Shown here one piece after another: positions 4,844 through 6,307 of a DNA stretch of 6,307 bases; positions within the stretch are counted from its first letter, which is position 1; every line of letters begins with the position of its first letter. The DNA lies in the NCBI GenBank assembly GCA_937944945.1, contig CALEBD010000077.1, positions 1 through 6,307 of the forward strand, in the 5' to 3' direction. The DNA is from an uncultured Clostridium sp. (GTDB lineage Bacteria; Bacillota; Clostridia; Peptostreptococcales; Peptostreptococcaceae). Below the pieces are notes generated by a model, which saw only the letters and a program-made list of their open reading frames with translations, ran no database searches and had not been told where the DNA came from. Position numbers and translations under genes: made by a program.

Positions 4844-6307
4844 ATGTGTGGATTTTCGGGTTTTATAGATAATATACCGAATAAGAAAAATGTTTTGGAG
4901 AGTATGATGGATGAAATAATCCATAGAGGTCCAGACGAAAGTGGAGAATATATAGATGAAAATGCCGCTTTAGGATTTAGAAGACTTAGTATAATCGGTG
5001 TAAGCAATGGGCTACAACCATTATACAACGAAGACGGAAGCTTAGCTTTAGTATTTAACGGAGAAATATACAACTACCAAGAATTAAGAGAAGACTTAAT
5101 CAAAAAAGGACATATATTTAAAACAGAAACAGATAGTGAAGTATTAATACACTTATATGAAGATTGTAAAACTGAAATGGTTAAAAAACTAAGAGGGATG
5201 TTCGCTTTTGTAATTTGGGACAAAAACGAAAAAACTCTATTTGCCGCAAGAGACCATTTTGGTATAAAACCGTTCTACTATACTCAAGTTGAAAAAGACG
5301 GACAAAAAAGTTTAATATTTGGTTCAGAAATAAAGAGTTTATTGATGCATCCTAATTTTAAAAAGGAAGTAAATAAACACGCTTTAAAACCATACTTAAC
5401 ATTCCAATATTCAGTACTTGATGAAACTTTCTTTAAAGGAGTTTTCAAACTAAAACCAGGTCATTTTATGGTTTATAAAGACGGAAAAATAAAAATAGAA
5501 CAGTATTGGGATGTAGAATTTAATCAAGAAAATATAGACTTACAAGAAAGTATAAATAGAATAAAAGATGCAGTTAGCGAGTCAGTAGAAGTACACAGCC
5601 ACAGTGAGGTGCCACTAGGTTCATTCTTATCAGGTGGAGTAGATTCAAGTTATATCGCAAAATGCCTTATGCCACAAAAGACTTTCTCAGTTGGTTTTGA
5701 GCAAGAAAACTTCGATGAATCAGACTTAGCAAAAGATCTATCTGACATATTAGGAATAGAAAATGTGAGAAAAATGATAACTGCTGATGAGTGTTTCGAT
5801 ATGTTGCCGACTATCCAATACCACATGGATGAGCCACAATCAAACCCATCTTCAGTGCCGCTATATTTCTTAGCACAACTTGCCAGAGAGCATGTAACAG
5901 TTGTTTTATCTGGAGAAGGTGCTGACGAAATCTTTGGTGGATATGAGTGGTATGATGATGATGAAAAACTTAAAAAATATAAAAAACTACCATCATTTAT
6001 AAGAAAACCAGTAGCAAAAGTTGCTGAAAAAATGCCTTACTTCAAAGGTAGAACAACTCTTATAAGAGGTGGATCTTCTGTTGAAGATTACTTCATAGGA
6101 CAAGCACAGATATTTGAAGAAAGAGAAGCGGTGGATATATTACAAAGTCCATATACAAAATCTCCATCAATAAAAGAAATAACAAGACCTGTATATAACA
6201 ATGTAAAAAATGAAGATGATGTAACTAAAAAACAATATCTTGATTTAAAACTTTGGTTAGCAGGTGATATACTTCTTAAAGCTGATAAGATGAGTATGGC
6301 TCACTCT
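4844..6307 (+). CDS. asnB: Asparagine synthase (glutamine-hydrolysing), 3' end outside window
   Basis: 488 codons are visible, running off the right edge; the family is usually about 600 or more residues. It makes asparagine from aspartate, glutamine and ATP. The N-terminal glutaminase domain starts with Cys2 (MCGFSGF), the nucleophile once Met is removed, and has IIHRGPDESGEY (25-36), GFRRLSIIG (44-52), NGEIYNY (72-78) and TDSE (96-99). The synthetase domain has the ATP-binding PP-loop SGGVDSS (263-269), the SVGFEQENFDES segment (282-293) and SGEGADEIFGGY (356-367), then DILLKADKMSMAHS at the edge. All key residues are present, so the visible part looks functional. ATG 4844 is fixed by Cys2 and by AGGGGG 8 bases upstream. 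Some Gram-positive homologues instead amidate peptidoglycan precursors (diaminopimelate), which the sequence cannot exclude. Confidence 0.95.
   Translation, partial: MCGFSGFIDNIPNKKNVLESMMDEIIHRGPDESGEYIDENAALGFRRLSIIGVSNGLQPLYNEDGSLALVFNGEIYNYQELREDLIKKGHIFKTETDSEVLIHLYEDCKTEMVKKLRGMFAFVIWDKNEKTLFAARDHFGIKPFYYTQVEKDGQKSLIFGSEIKSLLMHPNFKKEVNKHALKPYLTFQYSVLDETFFKGVFKLKPGHFMVYKDGKIKIEQYWDVEFNQENIDLQESINRIKDAVSESVEVHSHSEVPLGSFLSGGVDSSYIAKCLMPQKTFSVGFEQENFDESDLAKDLSDILGIENVRKMITADECFDMLPTIQYHMDEPQSNPSSVPLYFLAQLAREHVTVVLSGEGADEIFGGYEWYDDDEKLKKYKKLPSFIRKPVAKVAEKMPYFKGRTTLIRGGSSVEDYFIGQAQIFEEREAVDILQSPYTKSPSIKEITRPVYNNVKNEDDVTKKQYLDLKLWLAGDILLKADKMSMAHS

Noticed and set aside
4828..5073. 81-codon - strand frame over the start of asnB
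   Set aside because: It overlaps the conserved glutaminase domain of asnB and is a shadow of it.
1..6307. CRISPR array, insertion sequence, attachment site, tRNA or rRNA
   Set aside because: No regularly spaced repeats, transposase or integrase motifs, or structural RNA signatures were seen on either strand.

Overview
The window is AT-rich (roughly 30% GC by eye). It has strong purine-rich Shine-Dalgarno sites, heavy use of ATA, AAA and TTA codons, and all convincing genes on the + strand. Together with the gene families (a DUF362 protein, a DUF4358-like lipoprotein, an MBOAT/DHHW pair, DUF3786 and a class-B asparagine synthase), this points to a low-GC Gram-positive anaerobe of the Clostridia or a related class. 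I cannot name the genus from sequence alone. I see no mobile element, CRISPR array, rRNA, tRNA or recognisable riboswitch.

Layout. Positions 2-481 are the 3' end of a DUF362 gene whose N-terminal part lies outside the window. A short promoter-bearing gap leads into a block at 579-3668: a small lipoprotein (probable DUF4358 family), an MBOAT membrane acyltransferase and a DHHW/AlgX-like protein. A hairpin with a weak U-tract separates the lipoprotein from the MBOAT gene. The MBOAT and DHHW genes are tightly coupled, with the second ribosome binding site overlapping the stop codon of the first. Next comes a 129-base gap holding two candidate promoters exactly 40 bp apart, then a DUF3786 gene (3798-4451). 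A 392-base stretch without a confident gene follows. It holds a perfect 13-bp inverted repeat, a candidate extended -10 promoter and a doubtful 80-codon ORF. Finally asnB starts at 4844 and runs off the right edge; 488 codons are visible.

How the genes may work together. The MBOAT and DHHW proteins are the usual two-part machine for O-acylating (often O-acetylating) an extracytoplasmic polymer. The MBOAT passes the acyl group through the membrane, and the anchored SGNH-type DHHW protein places it on the polymer outside. The lipoprotein is at the same face of the membrane and is likely an accessory. No polymer-synthesis gene is visible, so the substrate is unknown. AsnB makes asparagine, or in some Gram-positives amidates cell-wall precursors; nothing visible ties it to the acylation block. 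DUF362 and DUF3786 have no assigned role here.

The most interesting items are the lipoprotein/MBOAT/DHHW module with an unassigned substrate and the inverted-repeat control region ahead of the long asnB leader. The rest looks like ordinary chromosomal sequence.
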